Of a stretch of DNA of 64,000 bases, positions 1 to 8,980 are shown piece after piece. A program made the translations under genes and the position numbers. The notes below the pieces were generated by a model, which searched no databases, was not told where the DNA came from, and saw only the letters and a program-made list of their open reading frames with translations. The stretch is from Marinirhabdus sp963793275. GTDB taxonomy: Bacteria > Bacteroidota > Bacteroidia > Flavobacteriales > Flavobacteriaceae. Every line of letters begins with the position of its first letter. Positions within the stretch are counted from its first letter, which is position 1. The stretch covers positions 248,001-312,000 of the forward strand of contig CAWBZL010000002.1 in the NCBI GenBank assembly GCA_963793275.1, read 5' to 3'.

Positions 1-1162
1 CATCGTCATTAAGACGCATATAGAATGCTTTTATTTTTGCCGGATAATCGAACAAAATTACGGGGCATTTAAAATGTTTTTCAACCAGGAAACGCTCGTG
101 CTCACTTTGCAGATCTGCTCCCCATTCTTCGATTACATATTTAAATTTTTTCTTCTGGTTTGGTTTGCTTCTTTTTAGAATATCAATCGCTTCGGTATAG
201 CTTACACGTTTAAAGTTATTTTCTAAAACAAATCTTAACTTCTCACGTAGTGGCATTTCGCTTCTTTCGGCTTGTGGTTTGCTTTTTTCTTCTTGTAACA
301 AACGGTTTTCCAGAAATTCCAGATCGTCTGCACACTGTTCCAGAGCGAAGTTTAATACGTATTTTATAAAATCTTCTGCCAGATCCATATTGTCTGCCAG
401 ATCATTAAAAGCAACTTCGGGCTCTATCATCCAGAATTCAGCAAGATGTCGGCTGGTATTGCTGTTTTCGGCTCTAAAGGTCGGGCCAAAGGTGTACACT
501 TTTCCTAAGCCCATAGCAAAGGTTTCGGCTTCCAATTGTCCACTTACGGTGAGATTGGTTTCTTTTGCGAAGAAATCTTCTTTGTAATTTATCGTTCCGT
601 CTTCATTCAACGGAGGGTTTTTAAGGTTGAAGTTGGTTACTTTAAACATTTCGCCGGCTCCTTCCGCATCACTTCCCGTAATAATTGGAGTGTGCATATA
701 GTTAAACCCGTTTTGCTGAAAGTACTCGTGAATAGCAAAAGATAATTTGGAACGAACACGCATAATAGCACCAAATGTATTGGTTCGCACACGTAAATGT
801 GCCTGCTCACGTAATTTTTCTAGCGTGTGACGTTTTGGTGAAAGAATGGTAAGTTTCACCTCTTCCGGATCTGCTTTTCCTAAAACAATTACTTCCGAAA
901 CCTGAATCTCTACCTTTTGACCTTGTCCCTGGCTTTCAACCAATGCTCCTCTTACTTCAATAGCAGCGCCTACGGTAATGTCTTTTAAGGTTTCTTCATC
1001 AAAATTTTCAAAATTTACGACACATTGTATATTGTGTATGGTAGAACCGTCGTTTAAAGCGATAAATCTATTACTTCTAAAAGCACGTACCCAACCCCGG
1101 GCAGTTACTTCATTTTGAGAAGGTTCTTGTTGTAAAAGATGTACAATTTCTGTTGTTTTCAT
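1..1162 (-). CDS. asnS: Asparaginyl-tRNA synthetase, 3' end cut by window edge
   Basis: Class II aminoacyl-tRNA synthetase that charges tRNA-Asn in the cytoplasm. Translating the minus strand from the ATG at 1162 gives about 387 residues with no stop before base 1, so roughly the last 80-90 residues lie outside the window (family length about 465-480). The N-terminal part starts MKTTEIVHLLQQ and is an OB-fold anticodon-binding domain (VTARGWVRAFRSNRF). The catalytic domain shows the class II motif 2 region (FRAENSNTSRHLAEFW) followed by MIEPE. Identity is firm; Asn rather than Asp specificity rests on the close match to bacterial AsnRS as I recall it. A TATATTTG -7 box lies about 20 bases upstream. 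Confidence 0.95.
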   Translation of the reverse strand, partial: MKTTEIVHLLQQEPSQNEVTARGWVRAFRSNRFIALNDGSTIHNIQCVVNFENFDEETLKDITVGAAIEVRGALVESQGQGQKVEIQVSEVIVLGKADPEEVKLTILSPKRHTLEKLREQAHLRVRTNTFGAIMRVRSKLSFAIHEYFQQNGFNYMHTPIITGSDAEGAGEMFKVTNFNLKNPPLNEDGTINYKEDFFAKETNLTVSGQLEAETFAMGLGKVYTFGPTFRAENSNTSRHLAEFWMIEPEVAFNDLADNMDLAEDFIKYVLNFALEQCADDLEFLENRLLQEEKSKPQAERSEMPLREKLRFVLENNFKRVSYTEAIDILKRSKPNQKKKFKYVIEEWGADLQSEHERFLVEKHFKCPVILFDYPAKIKAFYMRLNDD

Positions 1163-1183
1163 AGTCTTGCTAATAGTGAAGGA

Positions 1184-1191
1184 CAAATATA
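1184..1191 (-). promoter_or_regulatory. Candidate -7 box for asnS
   Basis: Read on the minus strand this is TATATTTG, matching the Bacteroidota -7 consensus TAnnTTTG. It lies about 20 bases upstream of the asnS ATG. No clear TTG -33 element is present at the usual spacing, so the call is tentative. Confidence 0.4.
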
Positions 1192-1225
1192 ATTGTTAAT
1201 TCTGAAAATGAAATCGAAACTACCG

Positions 1226-1256
1226 GTCATTTCGATGGAGGCACGACAGAGAAGTC
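1226..1256 (+). repeat. Dispersed intergenic repeat, divergent copy
   Basis: Starts GTCATTTCGATGGAGG and ends GAGAAGTC. It matches the ends of the element at 1361-1386 with a longer centre. The copies at 23810-23842 and 45683-45713 (reverse orientation) have the same longer centre. Confidence 0.6.
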
Positions 1257-1318
1257 AAACCTATGTAAAAGTTATTGAGTTATCGTGAATCGGGCAACTA
1301 AATTTATCATCTGTTTTA

Positions 1319-1354
1319 AGCAAAATATGTGACCTCTCCTGCGTCGAGGTGACT
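1319..1354 (-). repeat. Dispersed intergenic repeat, 36-base near-perfect copy
   Basis: These 36 bases recur at 1446-1481 with a single A/G difference. The core at 1329-1353 is, in reverse complement, GTCACCTCGACG-CA-GGAGAGGTCAC, the same element as at 23738-23763. The arms can pair as a hairpin. Confidence 0.8.
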
Positions 1355-1360
1355 GTGGGA

Positions 1361-1386
1361 GTCATTTCGACGATAGGAGAAATCAC
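1361..1386 (+). repeat. Dispersed intergenic repeat, TTTC/GAAA arm variant
   Basis: GTCATTTCGACG-ATA-GGAGAAATCAC. It differs from the 23738 copy by CC to TT in the left arm and GG to AA in the right arm, so pairing is kept in both. Confidence 0.8.
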
Positions 1387-1414
1387 ACTTGAGTAAGCAC
1401 ACCTGAGTAAGCAC
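1387..1414 (+). repeat. 14-base tandem duplication
   Basis: ACTTGAGTAAGCAC is followed directly by ACCTGAGTAAGCAC, two units with one mismatch. It directly follows the hairpin repeat at 1361-1386. Confidence 0.8.
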
Positions 1415-1445
1415 AAAAAAGGTGCGTGGATCTATCAATTATTTT

Positions 1446-1481
1446 AGCAAAATGTGTGACCTCTCCTGCGTCGAGGTGACT
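1446..1481 (-). repeat. Dispersed intergenic repeat running into the TonB receptor stop codon
   Basis: Second 36-base copy, one mismatch to 1319-1354. Its edge overlaps the stop codon (1480-1482) of the TonB receptor gene, so the repeat forms the very end of that transcript's coding region. Confidence 0.8.
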
Positions 1482-3702
1482 AGAAATTTACCGTGACCTT
1501 TCCTCTAATAAAAAAAGGTGTGCCCGGTGTAAAGTGAATTTCTTCAACCGGTTGAGGTTCGTTGAATAACCTACTTTCGGTAGCAAACTGCGTTTCGTTC
1601 CATTCTGTATCAAATAAATTTTCAACAATAACACTAAAAATAAAATTTTTGTAGGTGTAATTTGCTGTTAGATCTGTTATAAAATATCCTTCGGCTACAA
1701 TACTATTATCTTCATTGGCAGGACGATCTTTAATAAAACGATAATTTAGTCCTCCGGAAAATGCGCCAACATTCTCTATTGAAAGTCCGCCGGTAGAAGT
1801 TAAATCGGGAGCTAAAGGAATAAAATCTTCTCCTTCGGCTTCTTCGGTACTGCGAGCGTAGGTGTAGTTTATATCTCCAAAAAGATACAGCCAGTCTAAT
1901 GCTTCATAGCGTCCACCAAAGTCTATTCCTGTTCTTCGTGTTTTGCCACTAGGTTCTACAATGCCAGCATCGCCTACGTATACAAATTCCTGTTCTAAAA
2001 ACAACGCCCAGACAGCGGTGTTTAAAACCAGCTTGTCTGTCACTTTATAGATAGCTCCCAAGTCTGCTCCGTATGCTGCAGGTAGAATGTCTTCGCCACT
2101 GTTGGCAACCACAACACGGGCATCGTTGGAGTGAAAACCTATCCCGGTCTTGGCAAATAGTTGTAATTGCTGATTAGGGCTATACGTTACATTAAATTTT
2201 GGGCTGGCAAAAACTTTACGTTCGCTTTTGTTATCGTACGTTTCAGTTAACTTGTTTTCATAGTCGAACTTAAAATAGTCCAATCTTAGTTCTGGTGCCA
2301 GGGTGAAATCACCTGTACTGTATTTTGTTTTAATAAAACCGAATGTATTTATCTGGTTTACATTCCCGAAGGCTAACCGTTCTAATAACTCATCTCTGTT
2401 TTTAGTTCGGGACAATTGTATGTCATTTACATCGTCATATCGAACTCCGGCTCCTGCTATATATTCAAAATCGTTGCCAAAGAGCGAGGTGTCTTCTGAA
2501 TACGCCGTCTGAAAGCCAAGAATGTTTCGGTCCTCAAACTGACGAATTTGGTCACCATTTACTGGATCTTCCAAAAAGAATGTAAAATTTGAAAACAACT
2601 CAAAATCGTATTGAGAAAAATAGGCACTACTTTCTAATGATGCATTCGTACTCAGTTTTTTTGAATGATTCACTAAAAAATTTGTGCGGCTGGTATTACC
2701 ACCTTCGGTATCGTCAATGGCTCCAAAGCGATTAATTAAACCTGCATCTACGGCACGCTGCGGTATTTGCCCGGAGGCATCCCATTTACTGGAAAAGTGA
2801 GAAGCTAAAAGAGAAACGCGTTGGTCGTTAGCAACCGTGAAATTGTATTTCCCCATTATATTAAAGCGGTTAAAGTTTTGTGGTGATTCAAAAGGTCCAT
2901 CAAAAGTATTTAGTGAGCTTGCGACATATGCGTTGGAAGTTTCAGTATCTAACAATTTAAAAACCCCAACAGTCCTAAACGCATTAAAATCGCCAATTTC
3001 CTGAGAAATAAAACTGTTTTTTACTTCATCTTTCGTTTTAAAAGCTACATAACCAGCGGTTGTAAAATCACCTCTTTGCGCATAATAGGGTCCTTTGCCA
3101 AATTCAATTTTATCCAGGGTTTCAGGAATTAAAAAGTGAAGGTCGCTATATCCTTGCCCGTGTGCGTGTGATACCATATTTACGGGCAGTCCGTCTACGG
3201 TTAAGTTAATATCGGTTCCGTGATCTATATCGAAACCACGAAGGAAAATTTGTTCTGCTTTTCCACCTCCGGCGTGCTGGCCAATAATAAGACCAGGAAC
3301 CTTACGGAGTATTTCCTGAGAGTTTTTTACAGGATTATTTTCCAGATCTATATTAATAATACTGTTTAAAGCATCTACTTGTGGTGTAATTACAATTTGC
3401 TCTAAAGAAACTGCATTTTTAACAAGGTTGATAGCTATAGGTGTGTCAAAATCTGTTGCAGTTACCGTATATGTGTAAGGTGCAAAACCCAGATACGAGA
3501 AATATAATTGATCTGTAGTTTCAGTTTTGTCAATGGAAAATTCGCCATTACTATTAGTGTGTGAGTGTGTGCCACTGTTTTTATTAAAAATGGCTACGTC
3601 TTCTATTGGAAGATTATCTTGAGTTACTACAATTCCACTAAGGGTTTGTGCATTCGCAAACGCACAAAAAAGTAGTAAGCTCCATAAGAGTTTACTTTTC
3701 AT
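1480..3702 (-). CDS. TonB-dependent outer-membrane receptor with CarboxypepD-like N-terminal domain
   Basis: 740-residue outer-membrane transporter energised by TonB. The signal peptide is MKSKLLWSLLLFCAFANAQ (1-19). A CarboxypepD regulatory-like beta-sandwich follows (about 20-105), then a plug with RGFDIDHGTDINLTVDG (about 155-171) and the His-containing HAHGQGYSDLHF (179-190), then a 22-strand-type barrel ending in a terminal Phe (GKVTVNF). The substrate is not readable from the sequence. The neighbouring His-rich secreted protein and the His-rich loops (GTHSHTN at 44-50, HAHG in the plug) make a transition metal or metal chelate a reasonable inference. The stop codon is embedded in a dispersed repeat. 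Confidence 0.93.
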   Translation of the reverse strand: MKSKLLWSLLLFCAFANAQTLSGIVVTQDNLPIEDVAIFNKNSGTHSHTNSNGEFSIDKTETTDQLYFSYLGFAPYTYTVTATDFDTPIAINLVKNAVSLEQIVITPQVDALNSIINIDLENNPVKNSQEILRKVPGLIIGQHAGGGKAEQIFLRGFDIDHGTDINLTVDGLPVNMVSHAHGQGYSDLHFLIPETLDKIEFGKGPYYAQRGDFTTAGYVAFKTKDEVKNSFISQEIGDFNAFRTVGVFKLLDTETSNAYVASSLNTFDGPFESPQNFNRFNIMGKYNFTVANDQRVSLLASHFSSKWDASGQIPQRAVDAGLINRFGAIDDTEGGNTSRTNFLVNHSKKLSTNASLESSAYFSQYDFELFSNFTFFLEDPVNGDQIRQFEDRNILGFQTAYSEDTSLFGNDFEYIAGAGVRYDDVNDIQLSRTKNRDELLERLAFGNVNQINTFGFIKTKYSTGDFTLAPELRLDYFKFDYENKLTETYDNKSERKVFASPKFNVTYSPNQQLQLFAKTGIGFHSNDARVVVANSGEDILPAAYGADLGAIYKVTDKLVLNTAVWALFLEQEFVYVGDAGIVEPSGKTRRTGIDFGGRYEALDWLYLFGDINYTYARSTEEAEGEDFIPLAPDLTSTGGLSIENVGAFSGGLNYRFIKDRPANEDNSIVAEGYFITDLTANYTYKNFIFSVIVENLFDTEWNETQFATESRLFNEPQPVEEIHFTPGTPFFIRGKVTVNF

Positions 3703-3842
3703 GATAAGATTATTTGTGTTTGTTAGTCACTTTGACCGCAAAAAGACACCATAAATATCGCCTTTTAAGATTGGCATTGTATCCATCTTAATACAGGTAA
3801 GGTGCTTCTTTACAGTACGATGACCGTAAAAAATTTTAAGTA

Positions 3843-4265
3843 CTAAAAGTATGAAAAGGCACTTTTGGGAGGAGGTAATATATAAGGAATTGAAATAGAA
3901 TAAGCCGTAAAACTATAGCTGAAATTTTCTTCTGAAACAGGAGGGATTAAATAATTTTGAACAACATATTGCTGCACAACGTGCTTGTCAAGCTTATATT
4001 CTTTTATAGGTTGTTCGTCTCCCTGGGCATCATCTGAAAACAGGTCATTAAAGAATGAAAGCAATTTATGATCGTGACTGTGGTCACTGCCCAACGTATG
4101 TGCAAGTTCGTGAGAATGATTGGAGTTTGTATTTAAAATAGTATGTTCCAATTTATGAAACCCGTCTGCCAGCGGTTGTTGTAAAGGTGCCAAACAATAC
4201 AAGGCCGCCACGAATATAATCGCAGTAGCGCGTAAAAATTTAAAAATATGTAGAGGTTGGCTCAA
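3843..4265 (-). CDS. Small secreted His-rich protein, putative metal binder
   Basis: 140 residues, no named family recognised. The only usable start is TTG at 4265; an in-frame stop lies two codons upstream and there is no internal Met. The start gives a plausible signal peptide (hydrophobic stretch about 12-30). The mature part carries a His cluster: H37, H41, H50, H52, H56, H62, H64 and H66, including SHELAHTLGSDHSHDHK, typical of Zn/Cu/Ni binding. The C-terminal half is Tyr/Pro-rich (YSISIPYILPPPK). The gene lies 140 bases upstream of the TonB receptor on the same strand, so the two probably act together. A role as a periplasmic or surface metal-handling protein is inference. Confidence 0.75.
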   Translation of the reverse strand: MSQPLHIFKFLRATAIIFVAALYCLAPLQQPLADGFHKLEHTILNTNSNHSHELAHTLGSDHSHDHKLLSFFNDLFSDDAQGDEQPIKEYKLDKHVVQQYVVQNYLIPPVSEENFSYSFTAYSISIPYILPPPKSAFSYF

Positions 4266-4387
4266 GTACTAACTATTTCTTTAAAGTACGCAATTATAGC
4301 TGTAAGAGGTTTTAATTAATGCGAGGTTTAACCCGAACTTAACAAACAATGGATCCCGCCGAGCTCTCATAGTGCGTTTTAAGGCAC

Positions 4388-6796
4388 CTATTCTATATTT
4401 TTTTCCTCTGAATCTGGAACCTCCTCGTCTTCTAAAATTTGAAGCGAAGGTTTTTTGAACGTCTTTTCGTTAGCAATTTCTTTTTCTAACGAGAGTAATA
4501 GTGCTGGCAACAATAATAAGTTAGCCAGCATTGCAAAAACTAAGGTAACTGAAACCAGCGCTCCTAATGCAACCGTTCCGCCAAAACTGGAAATGGTAAA
4601 TACTGAAAATCCAAAAAACAATACAATGGAAGTGTAGAACATGCTCACACCAGTCTCCCGAAGCGCTGCATACACCGATTTTTTTATCTTCCAGTTATTT
4701 GCAATAAGCTCCTGCCTGTATTTGGCCAGAAAGTGGATGGTATCGTCTACCGAAATACCGAATGCGATACTAAACACCAGAATAGTAGATGGCTTTATGG
4801 GAACGCCCAAAAAGCCCATTAATCCTGCAGTAATGATTAGTGGTAATAAGTTGGGGAGCAGGGATACCAGAATCATTTTAAAACTTCGGAACATCCACGC
4901 CATAAATAAAGCAATGAGCAAGATGGCCAACGAGAGCGAAAGCACCAGATTGTTTACCAGGTATTTTGTTCCTTTTTGAAACACCAGGGCATTTCCTGTT
5001 AAAGTAACTTCGTAGCGATCGCTGGGGAAAATCTTATCAATTTTTAAGCGTATGTCTTCTTCCAGTCTGTCATAGCGTTCGGTTTTGGTGTCTTTCATAA
5101 ACACGGTAATACGGGCATATTGACCCGTGGTGTCCACGTAGCTTGATAATAAATTAGTGTTCTTGGCACTGTTTTTTGCGTAGGATAAGATAAACGTTCG
5201 TTCCTGGCTGTTCGGTAACTGATAATATTCCGGGTTGCCGTTATAGTAGGCTTGTTTACTATATTTCACCAAGTCTACTACGGATAGTGGTTTAGAAAAT
5301 TCGGGTATTTCTTCCAGGTATTCCTGTAATTCGTCCATTCGTTTTAAGGTAGCGAGTTTCATTACCCCTTTTTTACGTTTGGTATCTACCAGAATTTCCA
5401 GTGGCATAATGCCTTCATATTCCTGTTCAAAAAATTTAATGTCTGCAAAAAATGCCTTGTCTTTGGGCATGTCTTCAATAATACTTCCGGATATTTTAAT
5501 GTTAAAGATTCCTACTATACTTCCGCAGAGCATTAGAATAGACACTATAAAAATAGCAATGCGATGCTCCCTTACCATGCGCTCCATCCAATTTACAAAT
5601 GCACCAATCCACCGCTTGTTTAAGTGTTTAAGGTGTTTGGTTTTTGGCACGTTCATGTAGCTATACACAATAGGGATAATAAACAGGCTCAACAGAAAAA
5701 TACAGATGATATTAATAGAAGCCACAACCCCAAACTCGCTTAACAGCTTGCTATTGGTAAGGATAAACGTAGCAAAACCAGAAGCTGTAGTTACGTTGGT
5801 CATAAGGGTAGCGTTCCCAACTTTAGCGATTACGCGTTGTAGCGACTTTGCTTGATTTCCGTGTAATTTTATTTCCTGTTGGTATTTATTTATAAGAAAA
5901 ATACAGTTTGGAATCCCAATTACAATAATAAGTGGGGGAATTAAAGCTGTAAGTACAGTTATTTCATATTTCAGCAAACCTAAAATCCCAAAGGCCCAGC
6001 ATACGCCCACAATTACAGTAATCATAGAAATAAAAGTAGCTCTGAAACTTCTGAAAAAGAAGAAGAAAATAAGTGACGTTACCAGTAACGCTGCGCCAAT
6101 AAACATTCCAATTTCATCAATAATATTTTGTGAATTGAGTGTGCGTATGTAAGGCATTCCAGAGGTGTGGACGTTTATTCCTGTTTCTTTTTCAAAATCT
6201 TCGATGATAGGAATAAGGTCTTCCACAACAAAGTCGCGGCGTAAGGCTGTGTTTACAATATCTCTTTTAAGATAAATAGCCGTTCGCACTCCCTGTTTGT
6301 TGGGGCTATACACTAAGCCTTTGTAAAACGGGAGCTTATTAAACAGCTCATATTTGTAATCTTTAAGGGTTTCTTCGGAAAGGATACTGTCTTGGATAAA
6401 CGGGACGAGTGCAAAAGTTGTGGAATCCTGTACTTTCTTCAGTTTTTGTAGATCGCCAACAGAAAGTGTGAGGTCTACAGCGTCATAGGCTTTTATTTTA
6501 TTTGAAAGCGCTATCCACGCATTGAAATTAGTAGGAGTAAAAAGCGTACTGTCTTTAACGCCCATAATAATAAGGTTGCCCTCATCGCCAAATTTGTCCA
6601 GAAATTTATTGTACTCTATGTTTACTTCATGGTCGTCCGGAAGTAGGTTCGCTTCAGAATAGGTAAAGCGCATATGTTGCCATTGCGACACCATAAACAC
6701 GGTAATGGCAGCAATTATAATAAGTAGTAACGGTCTGTTTCTAAGAATAAATCGTGCGACGGCACTCCAGAAACCTATGCTAAAAAGTTTATTCAA
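4388..6796 (-). CDS. MMPL/RND-superfamily exporter
   Basis: 802-residue inner-membrane protein with the duplicated RND layout: one TM helix (about 22-38), a large periplasmic domain (about 40-225), a five-helix SSD-like block (about 228-390), then a second TM, a second periplasmic domain and a second block. The second half has the conserved FGISVDDTIHFLAKYRQE, carrying the Asp pair expected for proton coupling. The matching first-half site is degenerate (VIGIPNCIFLINKYQQE, about 292-308), as is common in these proteins. The substrate is unknown; lipid or hydrophobic export is the family norm. The start is TTG at 6796, forced by an in-frame stop five codons upstream and no early ATG. The C-terminal tail is acidic. 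Confidence 0.88.
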   Translation of the reverse strand: MNKLFSIGFWSAVARFILRNRPLLLIIIAAITVFMVSQWQHMRFTYSEANLLPDDHEVNIEYNKFLDKFGDEGNLIIMGVKDSTLFTPTNFNAWIALSNKIKAYDAVDLTLSVGDLQKLKKVQDSTTFALVPFIQDSILSEETLKDYKYELFNKLPFYKGLVYSPNKQGVRTAIYLKRDIVNTALRRDFVVEDLIPIIEDFEKETGINVHTSGMPYIRTLNSQNIIDEIGMFIGAALLVTSLIFFFFFRSFRATFISMITVIVGVCWAFGILGLLKYEITVLTALIPPLIIVIGIPNCIFLINKYQQEIKLHGNQAKSLQRVIAKVGNATLMTNVTTASGFATFILTNSKLLSEFGVVASINIICIFLLSLFIIPIVYSYMNVPKTKHLKHLNKRWIGAFVNWMERMVREHRIAIFIVSILMLCGSIVGIFNIKISGSIIEDMPKDKAFFADIKFFEQEYEGIMPLEILVDTKRKKGVMKLATLKRMDELQEYLEEIPEFSKPLSVVDLVKYSKQAYYNGNPEYYQLPNSQERTFILSYAKNSAKNTNLLSSYVDTTGQYARITVFMKDTKTERYDRLEEDIRLKIDKIFPSDRYEVTLTGNALVFQKGTKYLVNNLVLSLSLAILLIALFMAWMFRSFKMILVSLLPNLLPLIITAGLMGFLGVPIKPSTILVFSIAFGISVDDTIHFLAKYRQELIANNWKIKKSVYAALRETGVSMFYTSIVLFFGFSVFTISSFGGTVALGALVSVTLVFAMLANLLLLPALLLSLEKEIANEKTFKKPSLQILEDEEVPDSEEKNIE

Positions 6797-6877
6797 GTAG
6801 TTGCGTTTTCAATCCTGGCAAAGGTAGTGAATAGGTGTGGGTTATCACCAATGTTGGGTAGGGGAAGTTTTTACTCC

Positions 6878-8143
6878 TTAAAACTTCGCATAAAATGTAA
6901 ACTTAAAACTTACATTATCCTCAAATTGTGGAAGGTTATAGAAGCCATAGCGGTAGGCAAAACTTAGCCCAAAACCAAAAATGAGCTTATTAATTTCAAA
7001 GCCGGACTCATTGTATACCTGGTCCAATGTATTAAAGGGCAAGCCAAAATGGTTTTCGGGATTTTTAAAGTCTCCTATGGCGTGGCGGGTTACGATAACC
7101 AATTCTGGTTTAAAGCGATCTGCAATGTCAAATCTTCGTAAACTATGTCGTACTTGCGTTACTAATAATCGATCTGAGAAAAATTCTCCAAAATACATCG
7201 TTTCAAAACTGCGGCGCCCCGCTACCGAGAAACGTTGTAAAATTTCATCTTTGGTAGGTGCGTTAGGATAGGCGTGGTACAAGTGTGTTAATGGTACATC
7301 GCCAATGGCATAATCTCCTTCAAGCAAAAAGTTGGTAGAGGATAGATTTGTTCTGGCAATGTAATAATCCAGCTTTAATCCAAATTTGGTGTAGTTAAAG
7401 TCACTTTCGGTAATACCTTTTATCCCTTGGGTAATCTGAGCACTAATTTTTGGAAAGCCGTCGAAATATTCAACACGACCATCATCTCTTGTAATAAAAT
7501 CTGTTTTCGGGCTTATACGGAAGGATGCAGTTGCTTCGGCCAGTTCGTAGCTGTCGTAAAAAACTCCGTTGTTAAAAAACTCATATCCCTCAATCTGGTC
7601 TATACGGCTTCTTGATACACGAACTTCTGCAAGTATTTTTTCTATAAATTCAGCCTGTACATTTGCTTGCCAGGTTCTTTCCTTGTAAAATTGTGTGACG
7701 TTTACCAAGCGAGGTTCAAATACGGAATATACTCTATCGTCTGTAAGAAAATTAAACTTTCCTATTTCCTGTATATCATCTTTGTAATAAAGGTTGAATA
7801 GTGTTTTGTACTCTTTATCAAGTCTCACACTTCCACCTAGACTAAATTTATTGTCACGGTCCTTAAAGCCCCGGGCAAAGTACCCGCCAATTTTAAATCT
7901 TTCTGAAAGCCTGTCGTTGGTAACACCGCCAATCCCCAATCGTAAGCCCTCGTAATTATTAAATTTAATTATGTATCTAAGGTCAATATCAAAAAAACCA
8001 ACGGGATAAAAACCGGTGTTAAAGGGGTTTTCTTTTTTTTCGGCTTTTGAAGCTGTAGTGTCTTGTTTTGTTTTAATGGCAGGTTCCTGTGCAAGAATTG
8101 CCAGAGGGAATAGGAATAACAATAGCAGTGCATAACCGCGCAT
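6878..8143 (-). CDS. Outer-membrane beta-barrel protein, DUF5686-barrel-like
   Basis: 421 residues with signal peptide MRGYALLLLFLFPLAILAQ. It is otherwise made of alternating amphipathic strands with many aromatic strand ends and ends in FKFTFYAKF, the terminal-Phe signature of an outer-membrane barrel. Segments such as GNYDYARG-like turns and FGEFFSDRLLVTQVRHSL resemble the C-terminal barrel of DUF5686/carboxypeptidase-regulatory proteins, but the N-terminal sandwich of that family is absent. It follows frr (a terminator lies between) and precedes the MMPL exporter on the same strand with an 81-base gap, so export of a lipid or surface component with that exporter is possible. Function unknown. 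Confidence 0.7.
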   Translation of the reverse strand: MRGYALLLLFLFPLAILAQEPAIKTKQDTTASKAEKKENPFNTGFYPVGFFDIDLRYIIKFNNYEGLRLGIGGVTNDRLSERFKIGGYFARGFKDRDNKFSLGGSVRLDKEYKTLFNLYYKDDIQEIGKFNFLTDDRVYSVFEPRLVNVTQFYKERTWQANVQAEFIEKILAEVRVSRSRIDQIEGYEFFNNGVFYDSYELAEATASFRISPKTDFITRDDGRVEYFDGFPKISAQITQGIKGITESDFNYTKFGLKLDYYIARTNLSSTNFLLEGDYAIGDVPLTHLYHAYPNAPTKDEILQRFSVAGRRSFETMYFGEFFSDRLLVTQVRHSLRRFDIADRFKPELVIVTRHAIGDFKNPENHFGLPFNTLDQVYNESGFEINKLIFGFGLSFAYRYGFYNLPQFEDNVSFKFTFYAKF

Positions 8144-8171
8144 ACTTGTGAGGAAATTATAGAATGCGAAA

Positions 8172-8200
8172 GTAAAAATAAAGCGGCTCTAAGGCCGCTT
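8172..8200 (-). terminator. Rho-independent terminator after frr
   Basis: On the minus strand the stem AAGCGGC / GCCGCTT has a six-base loop and is followed by a U-rich tract (TTTATTTTTA). It lies 31 bases after the frr stop. Confidence 0.75.
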
Positions 8201-8230
8201 GTTTGTGTTTTGTTTAACGTATACGGGCTG

Positions 8231-8785
8231 TTACACCGTCATAATTTCTTTTTCTTTCTTTTCAAAAATATGATCTATTTTCTCGATATGAGTATCGGTC
8301 ATTTTTTGAACGTCAATTTCCAAATTAGCTTTCATATCTTCAGAAATGTCTAATTTTTTAATTTCGTTATTCGCATTTTTACGATCGTTACGCACACCAA
8401 TTTTTGCTTCTTCGGCTTCGGCTTTTGCCTGTTTTGCCAATTCGGTACGACGTTCTTCGGTTAAAGGTGGAACATTAATAATCACACTTTCACCATTATT
8501 CATAGGGTTAAAGCCTATGTTGGCAAGGTGAATTCCCTTTTCAATTTCAGGAATCATTCCTTTTTCCCAGGGCTGAATAGAGATAGTCATCCCATCTGGA
8601 GTGTTTATATTGGCTACTTGCCCCAGAGGAGTTTGGCTGCCGTAGTAATTTACCATCACACCACCCACCATAGACGGGGTAGCCTTACCGGCACGAATGT
8701 TTACCAATTGTTTTTCTAAGTGGGAAAGGGCTTTGTCCATAGCCTCTTTTGTCTCGTCTAAGATAAATTTTATTTCGTCTTCCAT
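8231..8785 (-). CDS. frr: Ribosome recycling factor
   Basis: 184 residues, the usual length. It splits post-termination ribosomes with EF-G. The sequence is collinear with the family: an N-terminal helix with ALSHLEKQLVNIRAGKATPSM, the domain II region VNYYGSQTPLGQVANI, then the helical RTELAKQAKAEAEEAKIGVRN. It follows pyrH on the same strand, the common bacterial order, across a 195-base gap with no obvious terminator. Confidence 0.97.
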   Translation of the reverse strand: MEDEIKFILDETKEAMDKALSHLEKQLVNIRAGKATPSMVGGVMVNYYGSQTPLGQVANINTPDGMTISIQPWEKGMIPEIEKGIHLANIGFNPMNNGESVIINVPPLTEERRTELAKQAKAEAEEAKIGVRNDRKNANNEIKKLDISEDMKANLEIDVQKMTDTHIEKIDHIFEKKEKEIMTV

Positions 8786-8980
8786 AGTTCGACTTTGCTC
8801 ACTATACGTTCGTTGAGCTTATTTTAAAAGTTTGATTTTACTTCACTACCTAAAGTTAGTGAGTGTTTTATTTTTTTAGTATCTGAAATTTTAAGGTTTT
8901 TTTCAAAAATGATACCAATTCAAAAGTAGTGATTTTTATAAACTTTAAAAAGAGGCGTTTTTTCCCTCTCTCACTTCAGT

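Larger units (their letters stand above)
1163..1479. other. Repeat-bearing intergenic region between asnS and the TonB receptor gene
   Basis: This 317-base gap holds no credible gene. It contains four copies of a dispersed flavobacterial intergenic repeat (1226-1256, 1329-1353, 1361-1386, 1456-1480) and a 14-base tandem duplication (1387-1414). It lies between the upstream end of asnS and the downstream end of the TonB receptor gene, both on the minus strand. Confidence 0.85.

Noticed and set aside
1387..1414. Tandem 14-base duplication as a CRISPR fragment
   Set aside because: Only two units with no spacers and no cas genes nearby; a local duplication.
4641..4979. 112-codon open frame on the plus strand opposite the MMPL exporter
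   Set aside because: Mirror of the transmembrane-coding sequence; no recognisable protein.
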